A stretch of 21,231 bases of DNA from Reyranella sp. (GCA_004296815.1 SCVT01000205.1:1-21231), one strand, 5' to 3'; shown: positions 1-8,819, numbered from the stretch's first letter. Notes: a model not told the origin generated them from the sequence alone. Numbers and translations are program-made.

Positions 1-1369
1 TGGCGACGCTCAACGCCGAGACCCAGAGCGAGGGGACCAGACCGTGGCGCGCCGCGGCGGCCAACACCGGCAGCACGTAGACCAGCGAGATGTTGGGCAG
101 CACGATCAGCCTGTCGATCAGGACGCCGATGGCTGTCGCCGCCGCCGTGGTCAGCGCCCCTTCGAGATAGGGGCCGGGCGTGGTCGGCACGTCGCGCAGC
201 CAGTCGCGCGGGCCGGAGGCGCGTTCCGCCTCGGCCGCCGCGGCGACCTCGACGGCGAGGCCAGAGCCCGACCGCACCAGCTCGTCGACGACCGAGCCGT
301 GGCGCAGCTCGAACCAGCGCGAGCGCCGTGACTTGCCGACCACGACCCGCGTGGCGTTGCGCGAGCGGGCGAAGGCCACGATCTCCTCGACCACGGAGCG
401 GCCCGGCACCGTCACCACCTCGGCCCCGAGCTGGGTAGCGAGCCGCATCGTTTCGGCCAGCCGCCCGCGCTCGACTTCGGAGAGGGTGGCGTGGCGGTCG
501 GTCTCGACGTAGAGCGCGATCAGCTCGGCATCGAGCGCCTCGGCGCTGCGCTTGGCGGCACGCACGGCGTTGGCAGCGCCCGGGCCGGGATCGAGGCAGA
601 CGATCACCCGCTCGCCGGCGGCCCACGGGCCCGCGATGGCGTGCTCGCGCATGTAGCTGCGCATCTGCTCGTCGACGCGCAGCGCCGTGCGCCGCAGCGC
701 CAGCTCGCGCAGCGCCGTGAGATTGCCCGGCGAGAAATAGTGTTTCAGCGCCCGCTGCGCCTGGTCGCGGACATAGACCTTGCCCTCGCCCAGGCGCGCG
801 ATCAGGTCGGCGGGCGTCAGGTCGATCAGCTCGACCTCGTCGGCGGCGTCGACGATGCGGTCGGGCACGGTCTCGCGCACGCGGATGCGCGTGATGCGCG
901 CCACCACGTCGTTCAGGCTCTCGATGTGCTGGACGTTCAGGGTCGAATAGACGTCGATGCCGGCTGCCAGCAGCTCCTCGACGTCGAGGTAGCGCTTGGG
1001 ATGGCGGCTGCCCTCGGCATTGGTGTGGGCGAGCTCGTCGACCAGCACGAGCACCGGCCGGCGCGCCAGGATAGCGTCGAGGTCCATCTCCTCGAGCGTG
1101 CGGCCGCGATACTCGACCGTGCGGCGCGGGACGACCTCGAGGCCGGCGAGCTGGGCGGCGGTCTCGGCGCGGCCGTGCGTCTCGACGACGCCGACCACCA
1201 CGTCGATGCCTTCGCGCAGGCGGCGATGCGCGGTCGAGAGCATCTCCCAGGTCTTGCCGACGCCGGGCGCGGCGCCGAGGAAGATCTTGTGCTTGCCGCG
1301 TGCTTCCTTTTCGACGGCCTTCAGCAGTGCGTCGGGCGAGGGACGTGCGTCGTCGGCGAGTTCAGCCAT
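1..1369 (-). CDS. kdpD: KdpD sensor histidine kinase, N-terminal 456 residues (cut by window edge)
   Basis: Osmosensitive K+ sensor kinase of the KdpD/KdpE two-component system, which switches on kdpFABC at low K+. The frame opens with ATG at 1369 and runs unbroken to the left edge, so the transmembrane remainder and the histidine kinase core are missing. Visible: the KdpD N-terminal domain with the Walker A-like motif GAAPGVGKT (residues 32-40) and the following VLVLVDELAHTN segment typical of KdpD; then a universal-stress-protein-like domain (about residues 245-370, including VVVGKSRRSRW); then hydrophobic segments at the extreme end that begin the four-helix DUF4118 region (ALTTAAATAIGVLIDRLIVL). 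A GGAG lies just before the start. It follows kdpC by 15 bp in the same operon. kdpE should lie beyond the left edge. Identity is very secure. Confidence 0.95.
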   Translation of the reverse strand, partial: MAELADDARPSPDALLKAVEKEARGKHKIFLGAAPGVGKTWEMLSTAHRRLREGIDVVVGVVETHGRAETAAQLAGLEVVPRRTVEYRGRTLEEMDLDAILARRPVLVLVDELAHTNAEGSRHPKRYLDVEELLAAGIDVYSTLNVQHIESLNDVVARITRIRVRETVPDRIVDAADEVELIDLTPADLIARLGEGKVYVRDQAQRALKHYFSPGNLTALRELALRRTALRVDEQMRSYMREHAIAGPWAAGERVIVCLDPGPGAANAVRAAKRSAEALDAELIALYVETDRHATLSEVERGRLAETMRLATQLGAEVVTVPGRSVVEEIVAFARSRNATRVVVGKSRRSRWFELRHGSVVDELVRSGSGLAVEVAAAAEAERASGPRDWLRDVPTTPGPYLEGALTTAAATAIGVLIDRLIVLPNISLVYVLPVLAAAARHGLVPSLWVSALSVA

Positions 1370-1384
1370 GCGCTCCGATCATTG

Positions 1385-1942
1385 TCACCGCTTGGGCAGG
1401 GCGTCGAGAGCCAGGTTGAGCTGCAGGACGTTGACCCTAGGCTCGCCCAGCAGACCGAAGCTGCGACCCTCGGTGTGTTGCGTCACCAGGCGCTGGACGT
1501 CGGTATTGGACAGGCCACGCGCCTTGGCGACGCGCGGGACCTGCCACGTGGCAGCCTCCGGCGAGATGTGCGGATCGAGGCCCGAGCCCGAGGTCGTCAC
1601 GAGATCGACCGGCACGCCCTTGCCGAGCTTGTCGGCGTCTTCCTTGATGCGCTCGATCAGCGCCTTGGAGGTCGGGCCGAGGTTCGACCCGCCGGAGTTT
1701 GCCGCGTTGTAGGGCGCCTCGGCAGTGGCCGACGGGCGGCCGTGGAAATAGCTCTCTCCAGCGAAGACCTGGCCGATCAGGCTCGAGCCCACGACCTTGC
1801 CGTCCTTCTCGATCAACGAGCCCGCCGCCTGGCCTGGAAAGGCGGCGCCGGCGACGCCGACCATGGCCAGCGGATAGGCGAGGCCCAGGAGCGCGGTCAT
1901 CAGCGCCAGCATGACGACGGAAGCACGGATATGGCGAAGCAT
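1385..1942 (-). CDS. kdpC: KdpC, K+-transporting ATPase subunit C (185 aa)
   Basis: Small subunit of the KdpFABC pump, needed for assembly and high-affinity ATP-driven K+ uptake. It has one N-terminal membrane helix (about residues 8-32, [20 protein letters not shown]) and a periplasmic domain. Family hallmarks are visible: [11 protein letters not shown] (63-72), a [13 protein letters not shown] block (78-90), and the [14 protein letters not shown] block (118-131). Length is normal for the family. The ATG at 1942 is preceded by a good GAGGAG ribosome site. It starts 11 bp after kdpB and is followed 15 bp later by kdpD, so it is clearly co-transcribed. Confidence 0.97.
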   Translation of the reverse strand: MLRHIRASVVMLALMTALLGLAYPLAMVGVAGAAFPGQAAGSLIEKDGKVVGSSLIGQVFAGESYFHGRPSATAEAPYNAANSGGSNLGPTSKALIERIKEDADKLGKGVPVDLVTTSGSGLDPHISPEAATWQVPRVAKARGLSNTDVQRLVTQHTEGRSFGLLGEPRVNVLQLNLALDALPKR

Positions 1943-1953
1943 GGAATGTCTCC

Positions 1954-4017
1954 TCAGGCGAGCCCGGTGGCGGCCACGACGATGTCGATCAGCTTGATGC
2001 CGACGAAGGGCACGATCAGGCCGCCGATGCCGTAGACGAGCAAGTTGCGCCGCAGCAGGGCGGCGGCACCGCTGGGGCGGTACTGCACGCCACGCAGAGC
2101 GAGCGGGATCAGCGCGACGATGATCAGCGCGTTGAAGATGATCGCCGACAGGATGGCGCTCTGCGGCGTGGCGAGCCCCATGACGTTCAGCACGCCGAGC
2201 TGCGGATAGAAGGCGATGAACATCGCCGGGATGATGGCGAAGTACTTCGCCACGTCGTTGGCGATCGAGAAGGTGGTGAGCGCGCCCCTGGTCATCAGGA
2301 GCTGCTTGCCGATCGCCACGATCTCGATGAGCTTGGTCGGATCGCTGTCGAGATCGACCATGTTGCCGGCCTCGCGCGCCGCATTGGTGCCGGTCTGCAT
2401 GGCGACGCCGACATCGGCCTGCGCGAGCGCGGGCGCATCGTTGGTGCCGTCGCCGCACATGGCGACCAGCTTGCCCTTGCCCTGCTCCTCGCGGATCAGG
2501 CGCAGCTTGGCCTCGGGCGTCGCCTGGGCCAGGAAGTCGTCGACGCCGGCTTCGGCGGCGATAGCGGCCGCGGTTTGCGGGTTGTCGCCGGTGATCATGA
2601 CGGTGCGGATGCCCATGGCACGCAGCTCCGCAAAGCGCTCCCGGATGCCGCCCTTCACGATGTCCTTGAGGTAGACGACGCCCAGGATCTTGCCGTTCTG
2701 CGATACGGCGAGCGGCGTGCCGCCCTCCTTGGCGATGTAGGAGGCGATGCGCTCGACCTCCTTGACCGGCGGCGAGGCGCCGAGCGAGCGGGCATGCGCC
2801 AGGACCGCATCGACCGCGCCCTTGCGGATCGCGGCGCCCTCATGGTCGACGCCGCTCATGCGCGTCTGGGCGGTGAAGGTCACGAACCGGGCCTGCAGGT
2901 CTGCGACTTCGACGCCGCGCAGGCCGTACTTGTCCTTGGCCAGCACGACGATGGAACGGCCTTCCGGCGTCTCGTCGGCGAGGCTCGCGAGCTGGGCAAC
3001 GCGCGCCACTTCGTTCTCGTCGACGCCGGTCACGGCGATGAACTTCGTCGCGTGGCGGTTGCCGAGCGTGATGGTGCCGGTCTTGTCGAGCAGCAGCGTA
3101 TCGACGTCGCCCGCCGCCTCGACGGCACGGCCCGAGGTCGCCAGCACGTTGAACCGTACCAGCCGGTTCATCCCGGCGATGCCGATGGCCGACAGGAGCG
3201 CACCGATGGTGGTCGGGATCAGGGTGACGAACAGCGCGATCAGCACCACGACCGAGACCGCGCCGCCGGCATAGGTGGCGAAGCTCGGGATGCTGACGAC
3301 GGCCAACACGAAGATCAGGGTAAGGCCCGCCAGCAGCACCGAGAGCGCCAGCTCGTTCGGCGTCTTCTGGCGCGAGGCGCCCTCGACCAGGGCGATCATG
3401 CGGTCGAGAAAGCTCGAGCCCTGCTCCGCCGTGATGCGGACCTTGATCCTGTCGGACAGCACCCTGGTGCCACCGGTGACGGCCGAGCGGTCCCCGCCGG
3501 CCTCGCGGATGACAGGCGCGGACTCGCCGGTGATCGCCGATTCGTCGATCGTCGCCACGCCTTCGATGATCTCGCCGTCGCCCGGCACCAGGTCGCCGGC
3601 CTCGACCAGCACCTTCTCGCCGACCTTGAGAGTATCGGCACGGCGCGGTTCGAACGTGTCGCCGACGCCCAGCAGCACCTTGGCCATGGTCTCGCTGCGC
3701 ATACGGCGCAAGGTGTCGGCCTGGGCCTTGCCGCGGCCCTCGGCGACCGCCTCGGCAAAGGTGGCGAACAGCACCGTGACCCACAGCCAGATCACGATCT
3801 GGACCTGGAAGAGCCCCCCTTGAGAAGATCCATGCTCCGCCCCCGTCCGGAGGTCGCGCAACGTGAGGACGGTGGCGGCCAGCGTTACCAGCTCGACGGT
3901 GAACATCACCGGGTTCTTGGCGAGCTCGCGTGGATCGAGCTTGGCGAAGCTGTCCTTCAGCGCGGGCTTCAGGATCGCGGGATCGAACAGCGAGGGCTGC
4001 TTGTCTTTCTTGCTCAT
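1954..4017 (-). CDS. kdpB: KdpB, K+-transporting P-type ATPase catalytic subunit (687 aa)
   Basis: P1A-type ATPase that hydrolyses ATP to drive K+ import through KdpA. Motifs in order: actuator loop TGES (163-166), membrane helix with LIPTTIG (266-272), phosphorylation motif DKTGT with the acceptor Asp311, nucleotide-binding region around residues 350-450, TGDNPQTA (476-483) and the hinge GDGTNDAP (522-529). The serine of TGES (S166) corresponds to the E. coli residue (S162) known to be phosphorylated to inhibit the pump, so that switch is at least possible here. About seven membrane helices are evident and the length is full. The start has TAGGAAG upstream. Spacing is 12 bp from kdpA and 11 bp to kdpC. 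Confidence 0.98.
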   Translation of the reverse strand: MSKKDKQPSLFDPAILKPALKDSFAKLDPRELAKNPVMFTVELVTLAATVLTLRDLRTGAEHGSSQGGLFQVQIVIWLWVTVLFATFAEAVAEGRGKAQADTLRRMRSETMAKVLLGVGDTFEPRRADTLKVGEKVLVEAGDLVPGDGEIIEGVATIDESAITGESAPVIREAGGDRSAVTGGTRVLSDRIKVRITAEQGSSFLDRMIALVEGASRQKTPNELALSVLLAGLTLIFVLAVVSIPSFATYAGGAVSVVVLIALFVTLIPTTIGALLSAIGIAGMNRLVRFNVLATSGRAVEAAGDVDTLLLDKTGTITLGNRHATKFIAVTGVDENEVARVAQLASLADETPEGRSIVVLAKDKYGLRGVEVADLQARFVTFTAQTRMSGVDHEGAAIRKGAVDAVLAHARSLGASPPVKEVERIASYIAKEGGTPLAVSQNGKILGVVYLKDIVKGGIRERFAELRAMGIRTVMITGDNPQTAAAIAAEAGVDDFLAQATPEAKLRLIREEQGKGKLVAMCGDGTNDAPALAQADVGVAMQTGTNAAREAGNMVDLDSDPTKLIEIVAIGKQLLMTRGALTTFSIANDVAKYFAIIPAMFIAFYPQLGVLNVMGLATPQSAILSAIIFNALIIVALIPLALRGVQYRPSGAAALLRRNLLVYGIGGLIVPFVGIKLIDIVVAATGLA

Positions 4018-4029
4018 GATGGCGTCTTC

Positions 4030-5739
4030 CTAGAACAGCGTGCCGGCAAGCAGCGCGAAGTGCTCGACGATGGGGCCGAGAGCGAGCGCCGGGAGGAAGG
4101 TGAGGCCGCCTACGATCAGCACGGCGCCGACCAGCAGGCCGACGAAAAGGCCGCCATGGGTGGGGAAGGTGCCGACCGAGGCCGCCGCCTTGCGCTTGCC
4201 CGCAAGGGCACCCGCAACTGCGAGCATGGGGATGATGATGGCGAAACGGCCGACCATCATCGCGACGGCGAGCGTGCCGTTGTAGAAGACGGTATTGGCC
4301 GTGAGTCCGCCGAAGGCACTGCCGTTGTTGGCCGCCGCCGACGTGTAGGCATAGAGGATCTCGCTGAAGCCGTGCGGGCCGGCATTGGCGGGACCGGCGA
4401 GGCCCGCCGGCACCACGGAGGCGAGCGCCGTGAAGGCCAGGATGGCGAGCGGGCAGGACAGGATCGCGAGCATGGTGAACTTGACCTCACGCGCCTCGAT
4501 CTTCTTGCCGACATACTCGGGCGTGCGGCCGACCATGAGGCCCGCCAGGAAGATCGCGAGGATGGCGAACAGCAGCATGCCGTAGAGGCCCGCGCCGACG
4601 CCGCCGATGATGATCTCGCCCAGCATCATGTTGAGCAGCGGGATCATGCCGCCCAAGGGCATGAAGCTGTCGTGCATGGCATTGACCGCGCCGCACGAGG
4701 CGGCCGTGGTGATGACGGCGAACAGCGCGGAGAGCGGCGAGCCGAAGCGGACCTCCTTGCCTTCCATGTTGCCGGCGGCGTTGTCGACGCCCAGCGCAGC
4801 GATCAGCGGGTTGCCGCCGGCCTCGGCCCAGTAGCAGACGACGACGCCCGCCACGAACAGCACGCCCATGGCGGCGAGGATCGCCCAACCCTGGCGTTCG
4901 TCGCCGACCTGGCGGCCGAACACGTTGGTGAGTGCCGCACCGATCACGAAGATCGACAGCATCTGCACGAGGTTGGCGAGCGCCGTCGGGTTCTCGTAGG
5001 GATGCGCGGAGTTGGCGTTGAAGAAGCCGCCGCCGTTGGTGCCCAGCATCTTGATGGCGAGCTGCGAGGCCACGGGACCCTGGGCGATGGTCTGCTTGGC
5101 GCCTTCCAGCGTCGTCGCCTCGGTGTAGGCGGCGAGGTTCTGCGGCACGCCCTGCCAGACATAGAAGACGGTGAGCAGGATGCAGGCCGGCAGCAGCACA
5201 TAGAGCGTGATGCGCACGAGGTCGGCCCAGAAGTTGCCAATGCCCTTGGCTTCGGCGCGAGCGAAGCCGCGCACAAGTGCTACGGCAAGCGCGATGCCGG
5301 TGGCGGCGCTCAGGAAGTTCTGAACCGAGAGCCCCGCCATCTGCGACAGATAGCTCATGGTGCTCTCGCCACCGTAGCTCTGCCAGTTGGTGTTGGTGAG
5401 AAAGCTCACCGCCGTGTTGCCCGCGAGATCGGGCGGCACCGCCGCCATGCCCTGCGGATTGAGCGGCAGCAGGTCCTGCAGGCGCAGCAAGAGATAGAGG
5501 AAGACGAAGCCCACGATGTGGAACACCACCATGGCGCGGGCATAGACCCACCAGCTCTGCTCCGCTTCAGGATCGATGCCGGCCAGGCGATAGAAGCCCG
5601 CCTCGACGGGCCGCAGCGCCGGCGACAGGAAGGTGCGGCGACCGGCGAGCACGGCATCGAGGTAGCCGCCGAGCGGACGCGTCAGCAGCAACACGAGACC
5701 GCAGAAGAGGGCGATCTGTGCCCAGCCGTTGAAAGTCAT
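4030..5739 (-). CDS. kdpA: KdpA, K+-binding channel-like subunit (569 aa)
   Basis: K+-translocating subunit of KdpFABC, evolved from a superfamily-of-K+-transporters channel with four pseudo-repeats. The four filter-like segments are all present: [10 protein letters not shown] (116-125), [19 protein letters not shown] (233-251), [15 protein letters not shown] (344-358) and [12 protein letters not shown] (468-479). The glycine matching the E. coli selectivity residue G232 lies within the second filter. About ten hydrophobic helices and a normal length indicate an intact gene. The ATG at 5739 follows the kdpF stop by 7 bp, so translation is probably coupled. Confidence 0.98.
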   Translation of the reverse strand: MTFNGWAQIALFCGLVLLLTRPLGGYLDAVLAGRRTFLSPALRPVEAGFYRLAGIDPEAEQSWWVYARAMVVFHIVGFVFLYLLLRLQDLLPLNPQGMAAVPPDLAGNTAVSFLTNTNWQSYGGESTMSYLSQMAGLSVQNFLSAATGIALAVALVRGFARAEAKGIGNFWADLVRITLYVLLPACILLTVFYVWQGVPQNLAAYTEATTLEGAKQTIAQGPVASQLAIKMLGTNGGGFFNANSAHPYENPTALANLVQMLSIFVIGAALTNVFGRQVGDERQGWAILAAMGVLFVAGVVVCYWAEAGGNPLIAALGVDNAAGNMEGKEVRFGSPLSALFAVITTAASCGAVNAMHDSFMPLGGMIPLLNMMLGEIIIGGVGAGLYGMLLFAILAIFLAGLMVGRTPEYVGKKIEAREVKFTMLAILSCPLAILAFTALASVVPAGLAGPANAGPHGFSEILYAYTSAAANNGSAFGGLTANTVFYNGTLAVAMMVGRFAIIIPMLAVAGALAGKRKAAASVGTFPTHGGLFVGLLVGAVLIVGGLTFLPALALGPIVEHFALLAGTLF

Positions 5740-5746
5740 GGCGGCC

Positions 5747-5836
5747 TCAGAATTTCTCCGGACGCGCCAACGCGACCGTCAGGTAGACGAGCAGGATCGC
5801 GGCGAGCGCGCCGCCCAGGACGTAGTCGAACAGCAT
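5747..5836 (-). CDS. kdpF: KdpF, 29-aa stabilising subunit of the Kdp pump
   Basis: Tiny one-helix membrane protein that stabilises KdpFABC, where it sits between KdpA and KdpB. It begins MLFDYVLGG, has a hydrophobic helix over residues 6-23 ([12 protein letters not shown]) and ends ARPEKF. The E. coli protein is also 29 aa and has the same layout, a YLxxAL segment followed by a short polar tail ending in EAF. Start ATG at 5836, stop TGA at 5747-5749. It lies 7 bp upstream of kdpA and 7 bp downstream of another miniprotein gene. Because of its size it is easily missed by gene callers. Confidence 0.9.
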   Translation of the reverse strand: MLFDYVLGGALAAILLVYLTVALARPEKF

Positions 5837-5843
5837 GGCCGCC

Positions 5844-5927
5844 TCAGATCCGGTGGCAGACGCGTTCGTAGGCGATGAACAGGCAGAACAGGGCGAGGCC
5901 GCCGCCGAAGAACAGGATGTCCAGCAT
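5844..5927 (-). CDS. 27-aa hydrophobic miniprotein, first gene of the kdp operon
   Basis: Open frame with ATG at 5927 and TGA at 5844-5846. A strong GAAGGAGC ribosome site ends 5 bases before the start. The product begins MLDILFFGGGLALFCLFIAY and ends ERVCHRI: one membrane helix (about residues 4-20) with a positively charged tail. The layout resembles KdpF but the sequence is distinct. It lies 7 bp before kdpF, the same tight spacing as the other kdp joints. I recall similar short hydrophobic frames before kdpF/kdpA in other Proteobacteria but cannot verify that here. It may be an extra Kdp subunit, a regulator, or a leader peptide. Function is unknown; coding status is inferred from ribosome site, spacing and helix-plus-charge pattern. 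Confidence 0.7.
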   Translation of the reverse strand: MLDILFFGGGLALFCLFIAYERVCHRI

Positions 5928-5932
5928 GAGAA

Positions 5933-5957
5933 GCTCCTTCGGGCCGATAGAAGGAGC
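5933..5957 (-). promoter_or_regulatory. kdp leader hairpin that sequesters the first ribosome site
   Basis: On the transcript strand an 8-base arm GCTCCTTC (5950-5957) is followed by a 9-base loop and a perfect complementary arm GAAGGAGC (5933-5940). The second arm is the Shine-Dalgarno of the 27-aa miniprotein, ending 5 bases before its ATG. If the stem forms, the first start of the operon is hidden. The pairing is seen directly; a regulatory role is inferred. Confidence 0.5.
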
Positions 5958-5976
5958 GCCGGGCGTAGGAAATCGA

Positions 5977-5997
5977 GCCGGCGACTCGGTCACCGGC
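5977..5997 (-). promoter_or_regulatory. Strand-specific hairpin between the SDR gene and the kdp operon
   Basis: On the minus-strand transcript the arms GCCGGUGAC and GUCGCCGGC enclose a CGA triloop, giving nine pairs, one of them U-G. On the plus strand that position is a C-A mismatch, so the structure favours minus-strand RNA. No T tract follows (TCGATTTCC), so it is not a classical Rho-independent terminator. It may end the SDR transcript weakly or be part of the kdp leader. Confidence 0.4.
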
Positions 5998-6002
5998 ATA
6001 TG

Positions 6003-6017
6003 AATCCCATAGGAATT
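6003..6017. promoter_or_regulatory. Imperfect palindrome AATCCC-N3-GGAATT upstream of kdp
   Basis: A 15-bp AT-rich element with 6-bp arms and one mismatched pair lies just beyond the SDR stop, in the only gap where a kdp promoter or KdpE site could be. It does not match the E. coli KdpE box that I know (two T-rich half sites). Seen in sequence; the operator role is speculative. Confidence 0.25.
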
Positions 6018-6021
6018 CGGA

Positions 6022-6774
6022 CTAGAGCGTGACGCCGCCGTTCACGTGCACGGTCTGGCCGGTGATGTAGCTCGCGGCCGGCGAGCAGAGGAAGGCGATC
6101 AGCGCCGCCACCTCGGCCGGCTTGCCGTAGCGGCGCATCGGGATCGACTCGCTGATCTTCTCCATGCCGGCGCGCGGCACCGCGACATGCGCGTCGGGAT
6201 CCTTCTCGATGAAGCCCGGCGCCACGCAGTTCACCGTGACACCCGAGGCCGCGATGTCGACAGCGAAGGCCTTGGCGAAGGCCTCGACGCCGGCCTTGGC
6301 CGCGGCCGATGCCGGGAACGTCATCAGCCCGCGTGCGAAGGCGTGCGCCACGAAGGACGAAACGCCGACCATGCGACCGGCGGCACCCGCCTTCACGAGC
6401 CACGGCTTGGCAGCGGTCGCGAGCTCGAAGAACGCCGCCGTCATGGCCGCCTGGCTCGCGTCCCACGCCGCGCGGTCGAGCTCGCCCACCGGCGTGCGGT
6501 TGGCGAAGCCCGCGTTGCTGACGATGACGTCGAGCCGGCCGAACTTCTTGATCGTGTCCTCGACCAGGCGCGCTGCCGTACCGGCGACGGCGAGATCGCC
6601 CTCCAGCAGCAGCGTCTGCGCGCCCGTGCCGCCGGCGAAGCCCGCGACCTTCTCGAGACCCTTCAGGTTCTTGCGCGCATGCAGGACGAGCGCGGTATCG
6701 GGCGCAGCGAGCGCGCGAGCGGTGGCGGCGCCGATGCCCGAGGACGCTCCGGTGATCAGGACGACGCGGCTCAT
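6022..6774 (-). CDS. SDR-family oxidoreductase with degenerate active-site motif (250 aa)
   Basis: Short-chain dehydrogenase/reductase fold. The cofactor loop TGASSGIG is at residues 8-15, NAG at 87-89 and the catalytic-Ser region VGVSS at 136-140; the C-terminal end has [11 protein letters not shown] (237-247). The usual YxxxK motif is absent: the segment reads [14 protein letters not shown] (153-166), with Phe where Tyr is expected and the Lys three residues further on. The protein may therefore be a non-catalytic or unusual SDR. I chose the ATG at 6774 because AAGAAGGA sits 6 bases upstream; the ATG at 6780 directly abuts that site. It is the last gene of a three-gene minus-strand run, 49 bp after the SGNH hydrolase gene. 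Substrate unknown. Confidence 0.88.
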   Translation of the reverse strand: MSRVVLITGASSGIGAATARALAAPDTALVLHARKNLKGLEKVAGFAGGTGAQTLLLEGDLAVAGTAARLVEDTIKKFGRLDVIVSNAGFANRTPVGELDRAAWDASQAAMTAAFFELATAAKPWLVKAGAAGRMVGVSSFVAHAFARGLMTFPASAAAKAGVEAFAKAFAVDIAASGVTVNCVAPGFIEKDPDAHVAVPRAGMEKISESIPMRRYGKPAEVAALIAFLCSPAASYITGQTVHVNGGVTL

Positions 6775-6823
6775 CGGCATTCCTTCTTCGAGACGTGAAA
6801 CACGGGCGGGACGATAGCACTCG

Positions 6824-8041
6824 CTAGCGACAGGCGTCGCGCACCCGCGGCGCCAGGATTTCCGCGAAGCGGCGCGCGCCCGCGGCGGAGAAATGGCCCT
6901 GGTCGACGAAGTCGGCGTTGCCGAACGCGTCGAGCGGGATCGCGACGTAGGTGTCGCCCAGCTCGCGCGCCGCGCGTTCCAGCGCGGTATTGAACTGCTG
7001 CAGCAACGGCCAGACGTCGCGGTCGCGCACGCGCGGCAGCCAGCCGTAGAGCCCGTCGCCCTTGAGCCGCTCGGGATTGACGACCTGGCCGACCCAGATC
7101 GTGGCCGTGCCGCGTCCGCGGTTGATCGCGGAGATCGAGCGGATGTTGCGCTCGAAGATCGCGGCGAGCGCCGGATCGGGGCCGCTTGCCGGCGGCAGCG
7201 CATAGGGATCCTTGGCGTAGCGCACCGTGTCGGTCTCGTTGCCGACGAGGCGGCCCAGCACCGTGAGCAGCGGCGAGATCGTGACGGTCGAGCCGCCGAT
7301 GCGCCGCGCCGTCAGCGAATCGACCTGGCTCGGCAGGTGGAAGTCGGCATAGCCCGGATCGAGGTCCGGGATGTGGGCGTTGCGCAGGTCGTTCCAGCCC
7401 ACGAAGTAGACCGCGCAGCGCGGCGACTTGCCGAACTTGTCGGCGTAGTAGGCGGTCTGCACCAGATGCTCGGCCGTCGTGTAGCCCGGAACGCCGTGAT
7501 TGATCACCAGCAGCCGGTCACCTTTCACGGCCTCAGCCAAGCGGTCAGGCCAGGTATCGCCCTCGCCGTTGCCGATGTCGTAGGTCGCCGAGCCGCCGAA
7601 GGTCGCCACGACCCGATGCGAGGCGAGATCGGCCGGCGCCGGATCGCGGCCGCGCGTGCCCTCGCTCGTATGGCGGATCGCGAGGCCGGTGACGCTGGTG
7701 ACGGCGAGGCCCGGGATCGGCACAGCCTGCAGCAGCGGATGCCAGCGGAAGCGCTGCGGCTCCAGCTTGGCCGGCGGCAGCAGCGAGGGCGAGCCGGACG
7801 GCGCCATCGCCCACGAGCCGACACCCCAGGTGAAATCGAGCGCCACCAGGACCAGGAGCGGCACCGCCACTTTCGGCCAGCGCGCCAGTGCGGCCACCAA
7901 GGCCAACACCGCGAACAGATAGAGGAAGTACCAGGCGCGCGGTCCCCAGGCCGCGAGCTCGCCCATCGCGCCGAAGGTCGCGGCCGTGCCGGCAACGAGG
8001 ATCGCCAGCAGCCCGGCAAAAGCGATGGTCGCGCGGGCCAT
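6824..8041 (-). CDS. Membrane-anchored SGNH/GDSL-like hydrolase (405 aa)
   Basis: Three hydrophobic helices at the N terminus (about residues 5-27, 37-53, 57-75) are followed by a periplasm-facing or cytosolic SGNH esterase-type domain. Blocks seen: TFGGSATYD with nucleophile Ser151, the block II Gly in NHGVPGYTT (181-189), GWND with Asn217 (215-218), and DQGH with Asp380 and His383. All catalytic positions are present, so an active esterase, lipase or deacetylase is expected. Membrane-tethered SGNH proteins often modify cell-surface glycans; that role is inference. The ATG at 8041 has only a weak ribosome site. It lies 16 bp after the DUF4202 gene and may be coupled to it. An in-frame extension further upstream would run into that gene, so I reject it. 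Confidence 0.82.
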   Translation of the reverse strand: MARATIAFAGLLAILVAGTAATFGAMGELAAWGPRAWYFLYLFAVLALVAALARWPKVAVPLLVLVALDFTWGVGSWAMAPSGSPSLLPPAKLEPQRFRWHPLLQAVPIPGLAVTSVTGLAIRHTSEGTRGRDPAPADLASHRVVATFGGSATYDIGNGEGDTWPDRLAEAVKGDRLLVINHGVPGYTTAEHLVQTAYYADKFGKSPRCAVYFVGWNDLRNAHIPDLDPGYADFHLPSQVDSLTARRIGGSTVTISPLLTVLGRLVGNETDTVRYAKDPYALPPASGPDPALAAIFERNIRSISAINRGRGTATIWVGQVVNPERLKGDGLYGWLPRVRDRDVWPLLQQFNTALERAARELGDTYVAIPLDAFGNADFVDQGHFSAAGARRFAEILAPRVRDACR

Positions 8042-8057
8042 CGTCAGGCCGCCCCGC

Positions 8058-8627
8058 TCATGAGAGGGCGAGGCCGATGAGGCGGCGCGTCGCTTCCGGC
8101 AGGGGGAGCGCCAGGACGGCGGCATGGCCGACCGGGTCCATCTTGCGCAGGGTCTTTTTCAGGATGTCGACGAACTTGGCGTCGTCGTAGTCGGGATGCT
8201 GGGCCACGAACTCGTCGAGATAGTGGGCGACGAACACGTAGGCCACGACGTTCTCCAGCGCCTGGCTCTCGGGATCGCGTTTCAGCTCCTCCTTGCGCAC
8301 GATCTTCACGACCTGGGCGATCTCGGCCGCGCCGTAGCCCTGGCGGCCCATGATCTCGGCGATCAGCTTGCCGTGAAGGTCGCGGCAGGCCCCACGCCAG
8401 GCGTTGTAGCCGGCGCGGCCCAGCGGATAGCCTGACCGTGGGATCTGCCAGCGGCAGATGTGCTGGCCGCGGGCGGCGATGCGCAGTGCTTCGGAGGCAT
8501 CGGGATAGACCCGGTCCAGACCCTCGGACATGCGCTCGGCATAGACCAGCTCGCGCTGCCGCGGATCGGCGGCGTTGGCGGCATCGATCTCGGCGAGGGT
8601 CGACGTCAGGCGATGGTTCGTAGGCAT
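8058..8627 (-). CDS. DUF4202 family protein (189 aa)
   Basis: The sequence fits DUF4202: an N-terminal helix with DAANAADP, then ELVYAERMSEGLDRVYPDASEALRIAARGQHICRW, a PRSGYPLGRAGYNAWR block, and KIVRKEELKRDPESQALENV followed by VDILKKTLRKM and a C-terminal ALALPLPEA. The His residues (HICRW, DLHGKL) and the all-helical pattern recall HD-like helical enzymes, but no catalytic role is established to my knowledge; some databases label relatives loosely as glutamyl-tRNA synthetase-like. The ATG at 8627 has a poor ribosome site. It lies 43 bp downstream of tRNA-Arg on the same strand, so it may be read from the tRNA promoter. It heads the DUF4202, SGNH, SDR run. Confidence 0.85.
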   Translation of the reverse strand: MPTNHRLTSTLAEIDAANAADPRQRELVYAERMSEGLDRVYPDASEALRIAARGQHICRWQIPRSGYPLGRAGYNAWRGACRDLHGKLIAEIMGRQGYGAAEIAQVVKIVRKEELKRDPESQALENVVAYVFVAHYLDEFVAQHPDYDDAKFVDILKKTLRKMDPVGHAAVLALPLPEATRRLIGLALS

Positions 8628-8670
8628 ACGAACGATCTAGAGGCTGAGAAGAGGTCGTTGCAGGGGGAAA

Positions 8671-8747
8671 TGGCGCGCCCGGAAGGAGTCGAACCTCCAG
8701 CCTTCTGATTCGTAGTCAGATGCTCTATCCAGTTGAGCTACGGGCGC
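8671..8747 (-). tRNA. tRNA-Arg(ACG)
   Basis: A 77-base cloverleaf. Acceptor arm GCGCCCG (5' end at 8747) pairs with CGGGCGC at 8675-8681. It has a D-arm with AGCTCAACTGGATAGAGC, an anticodon stem CTGAC/ATCAG with anticodon ACG (complement at 8711-8713), a T-arm with GGTTCGACTCC, discriminator G and an encoded CCA (8671-8673). The A at the wobble position would be edited to inosine to read CGU, CGC and CGA. Complete, with no sign of an integrated element at its 3' end. Confidence 0.98.
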
Positions 8748-8790
8748 ACAGCCAACACCCTCGTGAGAGGGTCCCGGCAAAGAGGCGCGC

Positions 8791-8819
8791 ACCCTAATGA
8801 AACTGCCCCCCCGTTGCAA
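8791..8819 (-). promoter_or_regulatory. Probable promoter of tRNA-Arg
   Basis: Reading the minus strand: TTGCAA (8814-8819), a 17-base spacer, then TAGGGT (8791-8796) followed by the GC-rich discriminator GCGCGCC. That discriminator is typical of growth-rate-controlled stable-RNA promoters. It would leave a leader of about 35 bases, which contains a small 6-bp hairpin (8757-8772), before the tRNA. The boxes match consensus only moderately. Confidence 0.45.

Noticed and set aside
491..2035. A 514-codon plus-strand frame opposite kdpD and kdpC
   Set aside because: Low-complexity His/Asp/Arg/Ala-rich translation opposite conserved genes; no ribosome site or domain.
2575..5871. A 1098-codon plus-strand open frame antisense to kdpA and kdpB
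   Set aside because: It lies exactly opposite clear kdp genes. Its product is rich in Arg, His, Asp, Gly and Ala with no domain, as expected for the antisense frame of GC-rich codons. It is a compositional shadow.
5928..6021. c-di-AMP riboswitch of the kdp type
   Set aside because: That class is known mainly from Gram-positive bacteria and is longer than this 94-base gap; its conserved core is not visible.
8671..8747. tRNA-Arg as an integration site of a mobile element
   Set aside because: No integrase gene and no repeat of the tRNA 3' end elsewhere in the window; flanking genes look chromosomal.
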